Program-made: the position numbers and the translations under genes
Shown: piece after piece, positions 50,603 through 59,592 of the stretch
Numbering within the stretch: position 1 is the stretch's first letter
How the letters are laid out: each line of letters starts with the position of its first letter
Notes under the pieces: model-generated
The model's database searches: none
The model's input: only the letters and a program-made list of their open reading frames with translations
Told to the model about the DNA's origin: nothing
Origin: Pseudonocardia parietis
GTDB taxonomy: Bacteria > Actinomycetota > Actinomycetes > Mycobacteriales > Pseudonocardiaceae
Length of the DNA: 64,000 bases
NCBI RefSeq assembly: GCF_017876315.1
Contig: NZ_JAGINU010000004.1
Location: 372,001 to 436,000 of the forward strand
Direction: 5' to 3'

Positions 50603-51254
50603 TTCGGACTGGCTGGACTTTCACATGCTCCAGGGCGGGCACTGCCTGCGCTACGACGTCCGCGCCGATCTCGTGGACTCGACCTACGACGCCGACCCGG
50701 TCAAGCCGTTCCTCGACGGCGAGCCGATCTATGAGGAGCACCCGTACTGCTGGGAGCCCGAGCAGGGCTTCTCCACCGCGCTGGACGTACGCCGCGACGC
50801 CTACTGGTCGGTGCTCGGTGGGGCGGCCGGGCACACCTACGGTCACCACGCGGTGTGGCAGTTCAACGACGGCGGCGACGGGGAGCTCGGCGCACGCGGG
50901 AGCTGGAGCGAGGCGCTGGAGTTCCCCGCGGGCGAACAGATGCGACACCTGCGGGAGCTCATGGAGTCGCTGCCGTTCACCCGGGGCGAACCGGACCAGT
51001 CGGTGCTGGGCACCGAGCCGGACTCGGGCGCCGAGCGGATCGCCGCCAACGTCGCCACGGACGGCTCGTACCTGCTGGTCTACACCCCCACGGGGCAGGA
51101 CTTCTCGGTCGACACCAGCGTCGTCACGGGCAGCCCCGAGGCGTACTGGTTCAACCCGCGCACCGGCGAGTTCGACGCGACGAAGCTCGCCACGACCTAC
51201 AGCCCGCCGACCAGTGACGAGGACTGGCTGCTGCTCGTCGAGGACCCGGCATGA
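50601..51254 (+). pseudogene. DUF4038 (apiosidase-like) gene, right fragment
   Basis: In frame with the left fragment: ISDWLDFHMLQGGHCLRYDV, a PYCWEPEQGFST barrel region, VWQFNDGGDGELGARGSW, then the C-terminal domain (NVATDGSYLLVYTPTGQDFS, AYWFNPRTGEFDATKLA) corresponding to the collagen-binding-like domain of DUF4038 proteins. The stop at 51254 overlaps the next ATG (ATGA). Upstream frame through 50163 is transposon shadow. Confidence 0.8.
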
Positions 51255-51477
51255 CCGGCAACGACAACGACGGCGTGTTCGACGCGTTCACGGCGCCGCA
51301 CCGGTCTACGAGCTCTACGAGCTCGGGGACACCGGACTCGCCTCGCAGAGCTGGCCGCCCACCACCGCCACGGGGTTCCGCGGCCCGGCGATGAGCTACC
51401 ACCTGCGCTCCGGCGGCCACGGCCTCGACGAGGCCGACTGGGACACCTACCTGAGCGGCAACCTGTTCAAGCGATAG
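51251..51477 (+). pseudogene. Frameshifted gene coupled to DUF4038
   Basis: ATG 51251 overlaps the DUF4038 stop and starts MTGNDNDGVFDAFTAP, then a frame change near 51295 leads to PVYELYELGDTGLASQSWPP and MSYHLRSGGHGLDEADWDTY, ending at 51477. Two protein-like parts in different frames suggest a single-base indel or a decayed gene. Family not recognised. Confidence 0.5.
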
Positions 51478-51505
51478 CGAACGTGGTCCGGTCTCCGCTT
51501 GCTGC

Positions 51506-52003
51506 TCAGGTGGTACGACTGGAGGTGAAAATTTCGCGGCCCGCGCGTACGCAGTGCGGCTCAAGTTCGGCTTTCTGCGCTGCGGCCCGCTCGATCAGTT
51601 GGTCGAAGTCGACATCTGGTAGCTGGGTGGCGAGCCCGGCGAGGTCACGCAGGGTGGTCCACAGCTGCTTCTTTCCTTCGATGCCCATGGTGAGCATCTC
51701 GAGTTCGGTGAACCGGCTCAGCGGGGAGTAACCGGCAAGGTGGCCGTTGAGCTTCAGCCGACCCAGCCGCTCAGCGGCGACCGCTGCCCCGGGTTTCATC
51801 CGACTCGGCCGGATCCCGGCCTGCCGCATGATGGACCGGAAGGTTTCCACGTCCTCGGCGATACCGGTGGCGACCCGGGCGAGCGCGTCGCCGAGCGGGG
51901 TGTCGCGATTGCTGCGCTGGGTGCGACGGGCGAGCTGTCGCCACAACACGCCGAGCGCCAGCTGATCGTTGAGGTAGATTTTCAGGTACCAGTACGTGTC
52001 CAC
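51506..52003 (-). CDS. Hypothetical helical protein (ferritin-like possibility)
   Basis: A 165-residue all-helical protein from GTG 52003 (VDTYWYLKIYLNDQLALGVL), with VATGIAEDVETFRSIMRQAG, RLKLNGHLAGYSPLSRFTEL and LWTTLRDLAGLATQLP. It could be a four-helix bundle, though no di-iron ligands are clear. GTG 52165 is in frame and has GGAGG 5 nt upstream, but the added 54 residues are low-complexity. Function unknown. Confidence 0.62.
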   Translation of the reverse strand: MDTYWYLKIYLNDQLALGVLWRQLARRTQRSNRDTPLGDALARVATGIAEDVETFRSIMRQAGIRPSRMKPGAAVAAERLGRLKLNGHLAGYSPLSRFTELEMLTMGIEGKKQLWTTLRDLAGLATQLPDVDFDQLIERAAAQKAELEPHCVRAGREIFTSSRTT

Positions 52004-52527
52004 GATGTGGTTGTTCCGGGAGATTTCGCGTCGTTCAGTTCCTGCTCGGCCGTTGCGGTCGCGCCGTTGGTCCCGGCGTTGTGGGCCGGGGGGCGTAGTC
52101 CCGTCTTGGTGACCTGAACGTTCACCACTTCCCGGTGATCCGAGATGGTCAGGGTCGCTGGCCACCGCTACCTCCTCGAGCTTGGTGCCAGGCCAGTCAC
52201 GGTGTTCCCACCACCGCTCGGTCCCACGCTGGCCGGCGTCGGGGTGGCTACAGGCGAGCCGTGCTGGTTCGGCGCGACTCGACCCACAGCATGTCCACCG
52301 CTGCGGGGTACGCGAGGAATCCTCGCCGATCCGCTGGGCGTGCGAACTCAGGGGCATAGCGGCGCAACCAAGCGGAGGAGGCTGCGCCGCGTGTGGGGCG
52401 AGTCCGTGCAGTGCCAACACCGATTGCGAGCTGCTGCACGTGTCCGGAAGCCAGTCGTGCTGTCGAGGCGCGACCTCGCGAAAGGATGTGCTTCGCCCGT
52501 GGCCGGCCGGGCAGCGGTCTCGGTTGC
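52004..52527. other. Gap without convincing gene
   Basis: About 520 bases between the helical protein and the zinc dehydrogenase. One minus-strand frame may extend the helical protein to GTG 52165; the rest has no protein-like frame, RNA or terminator that stands out. Confidence 0.45.
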
Positions 52528-53718
52528 TTACGTGGCCGGCTCGATAGCGACCTTGACCCAGCCGGGTTCGTGGGTGTCGAACGTGCGGTACGCCTCGACC
52601 GCGTCGGCCAGCCCGTCGCGGACCGTGACTCCTCGTCCAGGATCCAGGGTCCCGGACGCGACGATGTCGATCAGTTCCGGGATCAGTGCCCGGTGTGGGC
52701 AGTTGCCTGCCTTCACAGTCAGGTTGCGGTTCAGCACGGTGCCGATCGGGAACGAACGCGCCGTGGGTGGATAGACCCCGATCACGCCGATCGTGCCGGC
52801 TTTGGCCACCGCCTCTGCCGCCCAGCTCGCGGCCAGGGACGGGTCGTCGCCGGCGTTCCAGGCGGTCGGGCCCCCGCCGGCGGCCTCCTCCAGTTCGGCG
52901 GCGCGCCGTTCCTGATCGTCGGCGTCACCGCTGCGTGGGCCGTAGGCGTCGACCCCGACGGCGTCGATGACCCGGTCGGGTCCGATCCCTCCGGTCAGCT
53001 CCCGCAGCGCCTCGACCGGGTCTTCGACGGTCACGTCGACGGGCTCGACGTGCTGGCGGCGGGCCTTCTCCAGCCGGGCGGCATCGCGGTCGACGGCGAA
53101 CACCCGGGCCGCGCCGAGGTGTCGTGCGCTCGCGATCGCCAGCTGCCCGACCGGCCCGCAGCCGAACACCGCGACCGAGTCGCCGCGGGAGACCTCGGCC
53201 AGCTTGGCGCCGAAGTAGCCGGTCGGGAACACATCCGACAGCATGATCGCCTGGTCGTCATCCACCGCATCGGGCAGCGGCACCAGGTTCGCGTCCGCCC
53301 ACGGCACTCGTGCGTACTGTGCCTGCAGCCCGTCGAATCCGCCGGTCTGCTCCGGCCCGCCGAACAGGGCGGTGCCGGCCAGCGGGCCGTTCGGGTTGGC
53401 TGCGTCGCACTGCGAGGTGTACCCGGCCCGGCAGTAGCTGCACCGCCCGCAGCACAGCGTGGACGGCACCACGACCCGGTCCCCGGCCCGGAACGCGCGC
53501 ACCGCGCTCCCGACTTCCTCGACCACGCCGACACCCTCATGTCCGAGCACGATGCCGGGCCGCAGGCCAGGCATCGTTCCCCGGATCATATGCAGGTCGG
53601 TTCCGCAGATCGCGCTCGTTGTGAGCCGCACGACGACGTCACCCGGGTCCCGCGGAACCGGGTCCGCTACCTGCGCCACCTCGATCTGGCCGGGCGCCTG
53701 CCATACCACTGCCTGCAC
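52528..53718 (-). CDS. Zinc-dependent alcohol dehydrogenase (formaldehyde-dehydrogenase-like)
   Basis: A 396-residue MDR protein: catalytic Zn ligands in SAICGTDLHMI (Cys) and GHEGVGVVEEVG (His-Glu), structural Zn cysteines in CCGRCSYCRAGYTSQC, and NAD motif VAVFGCGPVGQLAIASA. An extra loop around residue 290 fits the glutathione-independent formaldehyde dehydrogenase group. GGAGGAG precedes GTG 53718. It lies near a related dehydrogenase at 54790. Confidence 0.85.
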   Translation of the reverse strand: MQAVVWQAPGQIEVAQVADPVPRDPGDVVVRLTTSAICGTDLHMIRGTMPGLRPGIVLGHEGVGVVEEVGSAVRAFRAGDRVVVPSTLCCGRCSYCRAGYTSQCDAANPNGPLAGTALFGGPEQTGGFDGLQAQYARVPWADANLVPLPDAVDDDQAIMLSDVFPTGYFGAKLAEVSRGDSVAVFGCGPVGQLAIASARHLGAARVFAVDRDAARLEKARRQHVEPVDVTVEDPVEALRELTGGIGPDRVIDAVGVDAYGPRSGDADDQERRAAELEEAAGGGPTAWNAGDDPSLAASWAAEAVAKAGTIGVIGVYPPTARSFPIGTVLNRNLTVKAGNCPHRALIPELIDIVASGTLDPGRGVTVRDGLADAVEAYRTFDTHEPGWVKVAIEPAT

Positions 53719-53893
53719 GTATCCTCCTCCGGTCGTGAACTGCACCTGCCAGTTACCCGTCCGCCTCGCACGCATGCCGGCCGGGCGAGGACGCAATCGA
53801 CGGACGGCCGCACTGACCGCCGCGCACACGGTCCGGGGCCGGGCCGGGATCGCGGTATCGCCCGCGTCCGTCCGGGGGGACCGGCAGGCCTGC

Positions 53894-54793
53894 TCACGGC
53901 GGGAGCCCCTCCCACGGGGTGCCCGGGGCGTTTCCGGAGGCGTGGTCGGCGGTCGCGGCGCCGGGCCGGCGCCCGGTCGACGGGGGCAGCGCCACGGTGT
54001 CCCCGCGGGCCACCACTCGGATCCGGTCGCCCAGACCGCGGGCGCGCATCTCGTCGAGGAAGTGCGTCAACGGCGAGCGGAACACGTCGTAGTCGTCGTA
54101 GTGGACCGGCATGACCCGGCCCGGGCCGATCAGCTCGACCAGGTCGGTGCCCTGCCGAGCGTCCAGGGTGACGAGTACACCGCCGATCCGGGTGCCACCG
54201 AGGTGGGCCACCATCACATCGATCTCCCCGAACCGGTCCCGGATCTCGGCCAGCTCGCGCACCAGCACCGTGTCACCGGTGATGTAGAGCCGCAGCACTC
54301 GCCGGCCCTCCCGTTCCAGGTCGACGATGCTGCCCTGGACCGGTGGCAGGAGCCGATGCAGCGCCCGCGGCCCGTGCCGGGCGGGCACGGCGGTGACCCT
54401 GACCCGCTCGGCGTGGTCGCCGACCTCCCAGCTCTGCCAGGTCGGCAGGCCGGTCGCGGCCTCGAAACCCCACCGACGCAGCCGGTCGCGGGCGTGCGGC
54501 GTGGTGACCACGGGCAGTGCGTGGTCGAGCCCGTCGCGCGCGATCCGGTCGAAGTGGTCGCCGTGCAGGTGCGACAGCAGCACCGCGTCGAGCTGCGGCA
54601 ACTCGTCGATACCGACCGCGGGCTCAGTGCGCCGCCGCGACGATAACCCCCAACCCAGCCGCGCACGCTGGCCACGGTGCAGAAAGTTCGGATCGGTCAT
54701 CAGCCGGAACCGACCGAGCCGCAGCAGGGTGGTGGCCGTTCCGACGAAGGTCAGCGATGTGTCCACGGCGCGTCGCCTAGCACGTGTGCTCAC
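53894..54793 (-). CDS. Metallo-beta-lactamase-fold hydrolase (UlaG-like)
   Basis: A 299-residue MBL protein: LTFVGTATTLLRLGRFRLMTDPNF, metal motif LLSHLHGDHFDRIARDG, PARHGPRALHRLLPP, YITGDTVLV and MPVHYDDYDVF. It resembles the UlaG/YtnP-like hydrolases. GTG 54793 overlaps the upstream dehydrogenase stop by 4 bp (GTGA), so they are made together; GTG 54766 is an alternative. Confidence 0.82.
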   Translation of the reverse strand: MSTRARRRAVDTSLTFVGTATTLLRLGRFRLMTDPNFLHRGQRARLGWGLSSRRRTEPAVGIDELPQLDAVLLSHLHGDHFDRIARDGLDHALPVVTTPHARDRLRRWGFEAATGLPTWQSWEVGDHAERVRVTAVPARHGPRALHRLLPPVQGSIVDLEREGRRVLRLYITGDTVLVRELAEIRDRFGEIDVMVAHLGGTRIGGVLVTLDARQGTDLVELIGPGRVMPVHYDDYDVFRSPLTHFLDEMRARGLGDRIRVVARGDTVALPPSTGRRPGAATADHASGNAPGTPWEGLPP

Positions 54794-55929
54794 GCGGCCG
54801 GGTGCAGCAGGACCTTCGTCCAGCCGTCGACGCGTTTGTCGAACTGGTCGTAGGCCTGCGGGGCCTCGTCCAGTGAGAGCTCGTGCGAGACGATCAACTC
54901 GGGCTGTGCGCGGCCGCGGATGATCAGGTCGCGCAGCTGTCGGTTGTAGCGCTTGACCGGGCACTGCCCGTGCCCGAGCTGGATGTTCTTGTCGAACACC
55001 GACCCGTAGTCGAATCCGATCCGGCCCTGCTGCGCGCCCTCGGTAGCGGCGCCCGGGTCTTGCGGGAGGTACACGCCGACCACGCCGATCCGGCCGGTGG
55101 ACTGCACGACCTCCACGAGCTTGTCCATCACCAGCTCGGGGTGTTCCTGCCCGGTGGCGTCGTGTGCCTGGTAGCCGACGGCCTCGATGCCGCAGTCCAC
55201 GCCGGTGCCGTCGGTGGCGTCGGTGATCACCTCGGTGGGGTCGGTGTCGGCGAAGTTCACCGCGGTGACGCCGTAACGCTCGGCCAACTCGAGCCGGTCG
55301 GGTTCCTTGTCGACGATGAACACCTGTGAGGCGCCGCGGATCATCGCGCTGTGCGCGGCCATCAACCCCACCGGTCCTGCGCCGTACACCGCGACGGTGT
55401 CACCGGGCGCGACCCGGGCCAGCTCGGCGCCGTGGTAGCCGGTGGGGAAGATGTCGGACAGCATCGTGAACGCGTTCTCGTGCTCACGGCCGGCGGGAAG
55501 CTTGAGCAGGTTGAAATCCGCCCACGGCACGCGCAAGTACTCGGCCTGACCGCCCCAGTAGGGGCCCATCATCGGGTAGCCGTAGCCCGCGGTCGGACGG
55601 CCGGTCGGGTTCGCGCGCAGGCAGGCGTTCGTCCAGCCGGCCGTGCAGTTGCGGCAGGTGCCACAGGAGATGTTGAACGGCACCGAGACTCGGTCGCCGA
55701 CGTCGATCCGGTCGACGCCGGGTCCGACATCCTCGACCACGCCCATGTTCTCGTGGCCGAGCACCATGCCGTGGTCCAGGGGCGCGCGGCCCTCGTAGGG
55801 GTGCAGGTCGGAGCCGCAGATGTTCGAGGTGGTGATGCGGATGATCGCGTCGTTCGGCTGCTCGAGGGTCGGGTCGGGCACGTTCTCCACGGCGACGTCG
55901 AACGGGCCCTTGAACACCACGGCTTTCAT
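54790..55929 (-). CDS. Glutathione-independent formaldehyde dehydrogenase-like zinc enzyme
   Basis: A 379-residue MDR enzyme: NICGSDLHPYEG, LGHENMGVVEDVG, four structural Zn cysteines in ISCGTCRNCTAGWTNAC, TMLSDIFPTGYHGAELARV (the insertion typical of FDH/PFDH enzymes), and VAVYGAGPVGLMAAHSAM. It would oxidise formaldehyde or another aldehyde/alcohol with NAD. GAGGGAG precedes the ATG. It leads a two-gene operon with the MBL protein. Confidence 0.86.
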   Translation of the reverse strand: MKAVVFKGPFDVAVENVPDPTLEQPNDAIIRITTSNICGSDLHPYEGRAPLDHGMVLGHENMGVVEDVGPGVDRIDVGDRVSVPFNISCGTCRNCTAGWTNACLRANPTGRPTAGYGYPMMGPYWGGQAEYLRVPWADFNLLKLPAGREHENAFTMLSDIFPTGYHGAELARVAPGDTVAVYGAGPVGLMAAHSAMIRGASQVFIVDKEPDRLELAERYGVTAVNFADTDPTEVITDATDGTGVDCGIEAVGYQAHDATGQEHPELVMDKLVEVVQSTGRIGVVGVYLPQDPGAATEGAQQGRIGFDYGSVFDKNIQLGHGQCPVKRYNRQLRDLIIRGRAQPELIVSHELSLDEAPQAYDQFDKRVDGWTKVLLHPAA

Positions 55930-56206
55930 GCTGGCTCCCTCGGAAGGCGGTTGTGAGGCCTTCTGCGGCTACCCGCCGCATCTCAAACTCATGCGGCTCG
56001 AACCCGGGCGGCGAGACGCTGCTCAGCCGGAGCGTCCGCGCGGGAAAGGCTATGCGCCCGTGGTGCGCGATGCTTCGGGGTCTGATGGCCACCGTTCGGG
56101 TCGAATAGGCGGCGGCGAGCCGGGTAGCGCTGGTGTGGGTTCAGTACGAGTGCAGTCCGCGTCTGGTCCGGTTCGGGCGCGGCGATCACCGGAAGAGGGT
56201 TTGGCG

Positions 56207-56521
56207 ATGACCTGTAGCGCCGAGACCGGTGAGGCGCCCGGGGACACGGACATGGACCGCACCGTGGTCTGGTTGGTCGAGGCGTGCTTGAGCAACGTCC
56301 TGCGGCAGACTGACCCCCACGACACCGAACGTGCTGGCGACGTCGAACTCGTCGAGTTGCTCCAGCGAGCATTCCAAGCCGCCAGGGCGCCGACCGGCGC
56401 AACAACGCCACGTCCGTCGGCTCCAGGAGCAGCTCGCCTCCAGGTGGCGCAGCCGCCAATATTGTCCAACACCGGCTCGTGTGCTGGAGCCGGTGGCCAG
56501 TCCAGTCGAGGTCTTTCCTGA
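56207..56521 (+). CDS. Small hypothetical protein
   Basis: A 104-residue protein from ATG 56207 with GGAAGAGGG upstream. The middle is helical and charged (VVWLVEACLSNVLRQTD, DVELVELLQRAFQAAR); the tail is Pro/Ala/Gly-rich and could be non-coding run-on. Its stop overlaps the next ATG (TGATG). Not recognised. Confidence 0.45.
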   Translation: MTCSAETGEAPGDTDMDRTVVWLVEACLSNVLRQTDPHDTERAGDVELVELLQRAFQAARAPTGATTPRPSAPGAARLQVAQPPILSNTGSCAGAGGQSSRGLS

Positions 56522-56808
56522 TGAGAAGCACTGCTGCGATCGGGACGGGAGCGCGCCTGAGTCTGCTCACCGAGCAACCGGCGGTGCAACTGGCGGTCAT
56601 CGTCAGCGCGTTGGTCGCGCTCGCGGTCCCGGTGGCTGGTCCCGTGTTGTGGCTGGGGGCGGCCACGGTGACGGTGCTGGCCGCGATACGGCAACCCCGC
56701 CCCGAAGCGGACAACCCCGACGGCGGGGACGCCGACGGCGGTGGGGGCGGTCTCGGTCTACCGCTGGGGCCGTTCCCGACCCCACTGGCCGGGCCCCGCA
56801 GCGACTAA
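56521..56808 (+). CDS. Small membrane protein
   Basis: A 95-residue protein with two hydrophobic helices (AVQLAVIVSALVALAVPVAG, PVLWLGAATVTVLAAIRQ) and a Gly/Asp/Pro tail. The ATG overlaps the upstream stop by one base (TGATG). Function unknown. Confidence 0.55.
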   Translation: MRSTAAIGTGARLSLLTEQPAVQLAVIVSALVALAVPVAGPVLWLGAATVTVLAAIRQPRPEADNPDGGDADGGGGGLGLPLGPFPTPLAGPRSD

Positions 56809-56851
56809 CTCGCCTGAGCAGACAGTGATTCAACCGTCCGGAGGCGGTGAC

Positions 56852-57397
56852 ATGATCGCGTTGCAGCTGCGCGGAATGGGTTGGGATGTCGGCCAGGGCC
56901 AACCGTTGGTCCTGCTCGAAGAACACGACCCGCCGGGGCGGGTGTTGCCGATCTGGATCGCCGAGGCGGATGCCGCCGCTCTGGAGCTGGCCCACCTGGG
57001 CATGTCCGCTGCCCGGCCAGGAACTCACGAGCTGATCGCGGCTGTGCTCGCCGCCTCCGGGCGTCACTTGACCCGGGTGGTCATCACGGCCCTGCAGGCA
57101 CACATCTACTACGCCGAGCTGGTGCTCGACGACGACACCCGCGTGTCCGCGCGCCCCAGCGATGCGCTGACCCTCGCACTGCGAGCCGGCGCCGACATCG
57201 CCGCCAGCGAATCGGTTCTCGACCTCGCCGCCCTTCCGGCCACAGCGGTCCTCGAAGCCACCACAGCCGAACCCCTGACCGATCCGGTGTCGGAGCTCGA
57301 GCCCGAGCAGCAGGTCGATCTCGACCGGTTCCGCGAGCTCCTCAGCTCGGCCACCCCGGACGACTTCGACCTCGGCCCTGATGAACCACCCCAGTAG
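56852..57397 (+). CDS. Bifunctional nuclease family (BFN) protein
   Basis: A 181-residue protein with the BFN/DUF151 core: VLLEEHDPPGRVLPIWIAEADA, THELIAAVLAASGRHLTRVV, AHIYYAELVLDDDTRVSARP and SDALTLALRAGADI. Acidic C-terminal tail. The family has reported nuclease activity in plants, and bacterial members may act in DNA or RNA handling. GGAGG lies 8 nt before the ATG. Confidence 0.85.
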   Translation: MIALQLRGMGWDVGQGQPLVLLEEHDPPGRVLPIWIAEADAAALELAHLGMSAARPGTHELIAAVLAASGRHLTRVVITALQAHIYYAELVLDDDTRVSARPSDALTLALRAGADIAASESVLDLAALPATAVLEATTAEPLTDPVSELEPEQQVDLDRFRELLSSATPDDFDLGPDEPPQ

Positions 57398-57522
57398 TGG
57401 TGAAGGCCGGTTCGACGGAGGTGGAACATGCGAACACAGGTCGTATGAGGTGTCGGAGCGGTCCCGCGCGGGTATGAGGTGGGTCCGAAGAACAACAGCA
57501 TCGTCGAAGGCAGTGCTCTCTT

Positions 57523-57723
57523 ATGGGATTGATGGACAAGCTGCGTGAGGTCTTCAACCGCCCGAGCCGGGCTCCCGAGACCGCGGGGCCCAGGGTGGTC
57601 GACGCGCCAGACGCCGGGAGTGCCCCGTCGCAGGACAACCGGGGTGGACAACATCGCACCCGCACTGCCGAGAGTGCCACATATGACACCGATGCTGGGA
57701 CCCGGCGCGGCGAACCGCGCTGA
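57523..57723 (+). CDS. Small hypothetical protein
   Basis: A 66-residue protein starting MGLMDKLREVFNRPSRAPET and continuing as a hydrophilic, likely disordered chain. The MGLxDKLxEVF start is like small CsbD/antitoxin-type stress proteins, but too short to assign. No strong ribosome site; low confidence. Confidence 0.4.
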   Translation: MGLMDKLREVFNRPSRAPETAGPRVVDAPDAGSAPSQDNRGGQHRTRTAESATYDTDAGTRRGEPR

Positions 57724-57908
57724 GGCTCCTTGCCACCTGAGCACCGCCAGCCACTGAGCCGTGTGCCATCGGCGCGACCAGCGGTCCAACGTCTCGTCTG
57801 CCCGGTTCCTCGTGCCGAGTGGGCCCGACAGGTGGCCCCAGGGACACCGCCCGTATACCCGCGGCACAAGGCGGGTAGTAGCCCCACTCACCAGCGTGGA
57901 TGGAGCTC

Positions 57909-58292
57909 ATGACCGAGGTATCGGCCCGGCTCACCGTCGTGGCAACTCGACCCGATAGGTGCACCACCATGGTCACCGTGTGCGGCGACGTCGACCTGAC
58001 CACCGCGCCTGTGCTGACTACCGCGCTGCGCGCCATGGTCGTCACCCCCGCAGGTGGTCACGCAGTCGTCGATCTCAACTCGGTGTCGTTCCTGGCGGCG
58101 TGCGGGGTGGAAGCACTGACCATGGCCCGCGACCACGCCGCGACGTCCGGCACGACCTTGGTCACCACAGCCGCCCCGGACAGCGCCGTCGGGCGCGCTC
58201 TCGCCGTTCTTGGCTGGGTCCATGATCCTGGCCCCGAGCCCGGCGCCGACTCCTCGGCCCCTGTGCGCGCCACGACGCCGGCTGCCGTATGA
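57909..58292 (+). CDS. STAS-domain protein (anti-sigma-factor antagonist-like)
   Basis: A 127-residue protein with a complete STAS fold: VTVCGDVDLTTAPVLTTALR, HAVVDLNSVSFLAACGVEAL, and TLVTTAAPDSAVGRALAVLG. The site where SpoIIAA-type proteins carry the phospho-Ser (D-S-S/A-G) reads FLAACG, so it has no canonical phosphorylatable Ser. It may be a constitutive antagonist or bind something else. ATG 57900 is an alternative start. Confidence 0.75.
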   Translation: MTEVSARLTVVATRPDRCTTMVTVCGDVDLTTAPVLTTALRAMVVTPAGGHAVVDLNSVSFLAACGVEALTMARDHAATSGTTLVTTAAPDSAVGRALAVLGWVHDPGPEPGADSSAPVRATTPAAV

Positions 58293-58580
58293 CATTGACT
58301 TCCGCTTGGCAGCACAACCCCCGACGCTGCCGGCCCGGCGCGGACGCTGCTGCAAACAAGCGCAGCCGCAGAACGACGACGAGACCCACTGTGCACCGCC
58401 CTCCACCGAGCCGGGCGTGCTGATGCCTCTCGAGCAGCAGCCTGCCTCGATCGATGTGCTCACCCCCGCGATCGCCATGATCACGTGCCGAGCCCGTTCA
58501 TCCCGACATGTACCCAGGCCAAGGCCGACACCGCGGGCCCGCACCTGATCGGCGAGGCCGCCGACCATGTCCTGCCGCCA

Positions 58581-58889
58581 GTGGGCGTAGAAGAACAACC
58601 CACAGCCGGTCACCGCGGTCTCAGGGAGGTCACCGTTAAGGACCCGATCGCACGAGCAGAGGACGCTGCCCGCCCCCAGGGCGAAGAACCTATCGAGTCC
58701 TCATCCGTCGGCCAGACGTGCCGTCGGCTGAGGGTCGAGTTCCCCGGCACCGACCCGAGCGAGATCTTCACCCTGGCCGAACACTGCCGGCTGGAGCTGT
58801 CCGGCGTCCCCGACGAGGCGGTCCCGGAACTGTTGGAACGTCTCGTGCGGGCACGGCTGCTCGATTCGGCCGGCACCGACCGCCCGTGA
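58581..58889 (+). CDS. Hypothetical protein with three-helix bundle
   Basis: The C-terminal part (LRVEFPGTDPSEIFTLAEHC, ELSGVPDEAVPELLERLVRA) looks like a three-helix bundle, similar in pattern to the helical domain of the ArsC at 43015. GTG 58581 is used as the start because no ATG lies between it and the conserved part; ATG 58485 is possible. Function unknown. Confidence 0.45.
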   Translation: MGVEEQPTAGHRGLREVTVKDPIARAEDAARPQGEEPIESSSVGQTCRRLRVEFPGTDPSEIFTLAEHCRLELSGVPDEAVPELLERLVRARLLDSAGTDRP

Positions 58890-59551
58890 TCGAGCACCGG
58901 CGGCTGGCCACGGTGTCCGGCTCCGCTCGTGCCGGGCATGTAGGAGCACGCGTGCAAGCTCGCGGATCTGCTCGCGTTGCTGCAGACCGGCTTGCTGGGC
59001 CGGGCAGGTTCTCCTCGCCCAGACGGCCACAGCGCTGACGATGCCATCGGCGACGGCGATGGGCACGGTCCACGTCGCCGGGCTGCGGGCGGTCAGGCAC
59101 ACCTACGACGTAGCCGAGCTGACACACCCGGAACCGGGATGATCCGGGCGCCGCAGGGCGTTGTGCAGGACGTCCGGACGGGAACGCCCGTACGGAGACC
59201 AAGGGGGTGAACGGTCTCGACTCCGATCGCTGACCGAGGGGAAGCGTGCCGAGGAAGGCGACGATGATCTCGTTAACCATGCGTCGCAAAAAAATAAGTG
59301 CCGACAACAGTCGCACCGCCCCGCAGAGCGCTTACGCGCTCGCTGCCTGATCAACAGGTAGGGGCTGTCGGGCCGGAGGCGTCCCCGCTCCGGTTCCCGG
59401 CATCATCTAGGGGACTCACCCTGCGGTTCGGCCGCGGAAGCGCAGGGGACAACACACAGCGGCTGGGATCGTCACACCGGCTCGTTCGCGTGACCGGTGG
59501 ATCCGAGCAGAGACAGAGCGAACTGCGCACGGAGAAGCCCTCGTGATCCGA
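58890..59551. other. Gap without convincing gene
   Basis: A 660-base stretch before the tRNA fragment. Short frames are shadow-like. One local run of A's (59288-59295) is lower in GC than its surroundings. No RNA gene is complete here. Confidence 0.5.
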
Positions 59552-59587
59552 CGGAGGACCCGGGTTCGATTCCCGGCACCTCCACCA
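59552..59587 (+). pseudogene. 3' end of a tRNA gene (fragment, possible att site)
   Basis: A perfect T-arm, CCGGG-TTCGATT-CCCGG (59560-59576), followed by the 3' acceptor strand CACCTCC, discriminator A and CCA (59585-59587). The matching 5' acceptor GGAGGTG and D/anticodon arms are not found upstream, so only the 3' end is present, as left when an element integrates into a tRNA 3' end. Confidence 0.7.
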
Positions 59588-59592
59588 CCACA

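Larger units (their letters stand above)
29865..50606. mobile_element. Tn554-family arsenic-resistance transposon (about 20.7 kb with IS)
   Basis: Borders are the 6-bp cores ATCTCG (left) and ATTTCG (right). Removing everything between them joins ...DAEFIS to SDWLDFHMLQ in frame, restoring a DUF4038 gene. The first and last element bases give ATCTTGAT/ATCAAGAT. The right end carries tnpA, tnpB, tnpC in the Tn554 order, reading inward. Different core hexamers at the two ends and no long target duplication are known features of Tn554-type transposition. Cargo is ars genes plus pstSCAB. tnpA is broken by an IS3-family element. Confidence 0.82.

Noticed and set aside
57427..57522. Small RNA or leader before the gene at 57523
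   Set aside because: No stable hairpin or promoter pattern strong enough to support it.
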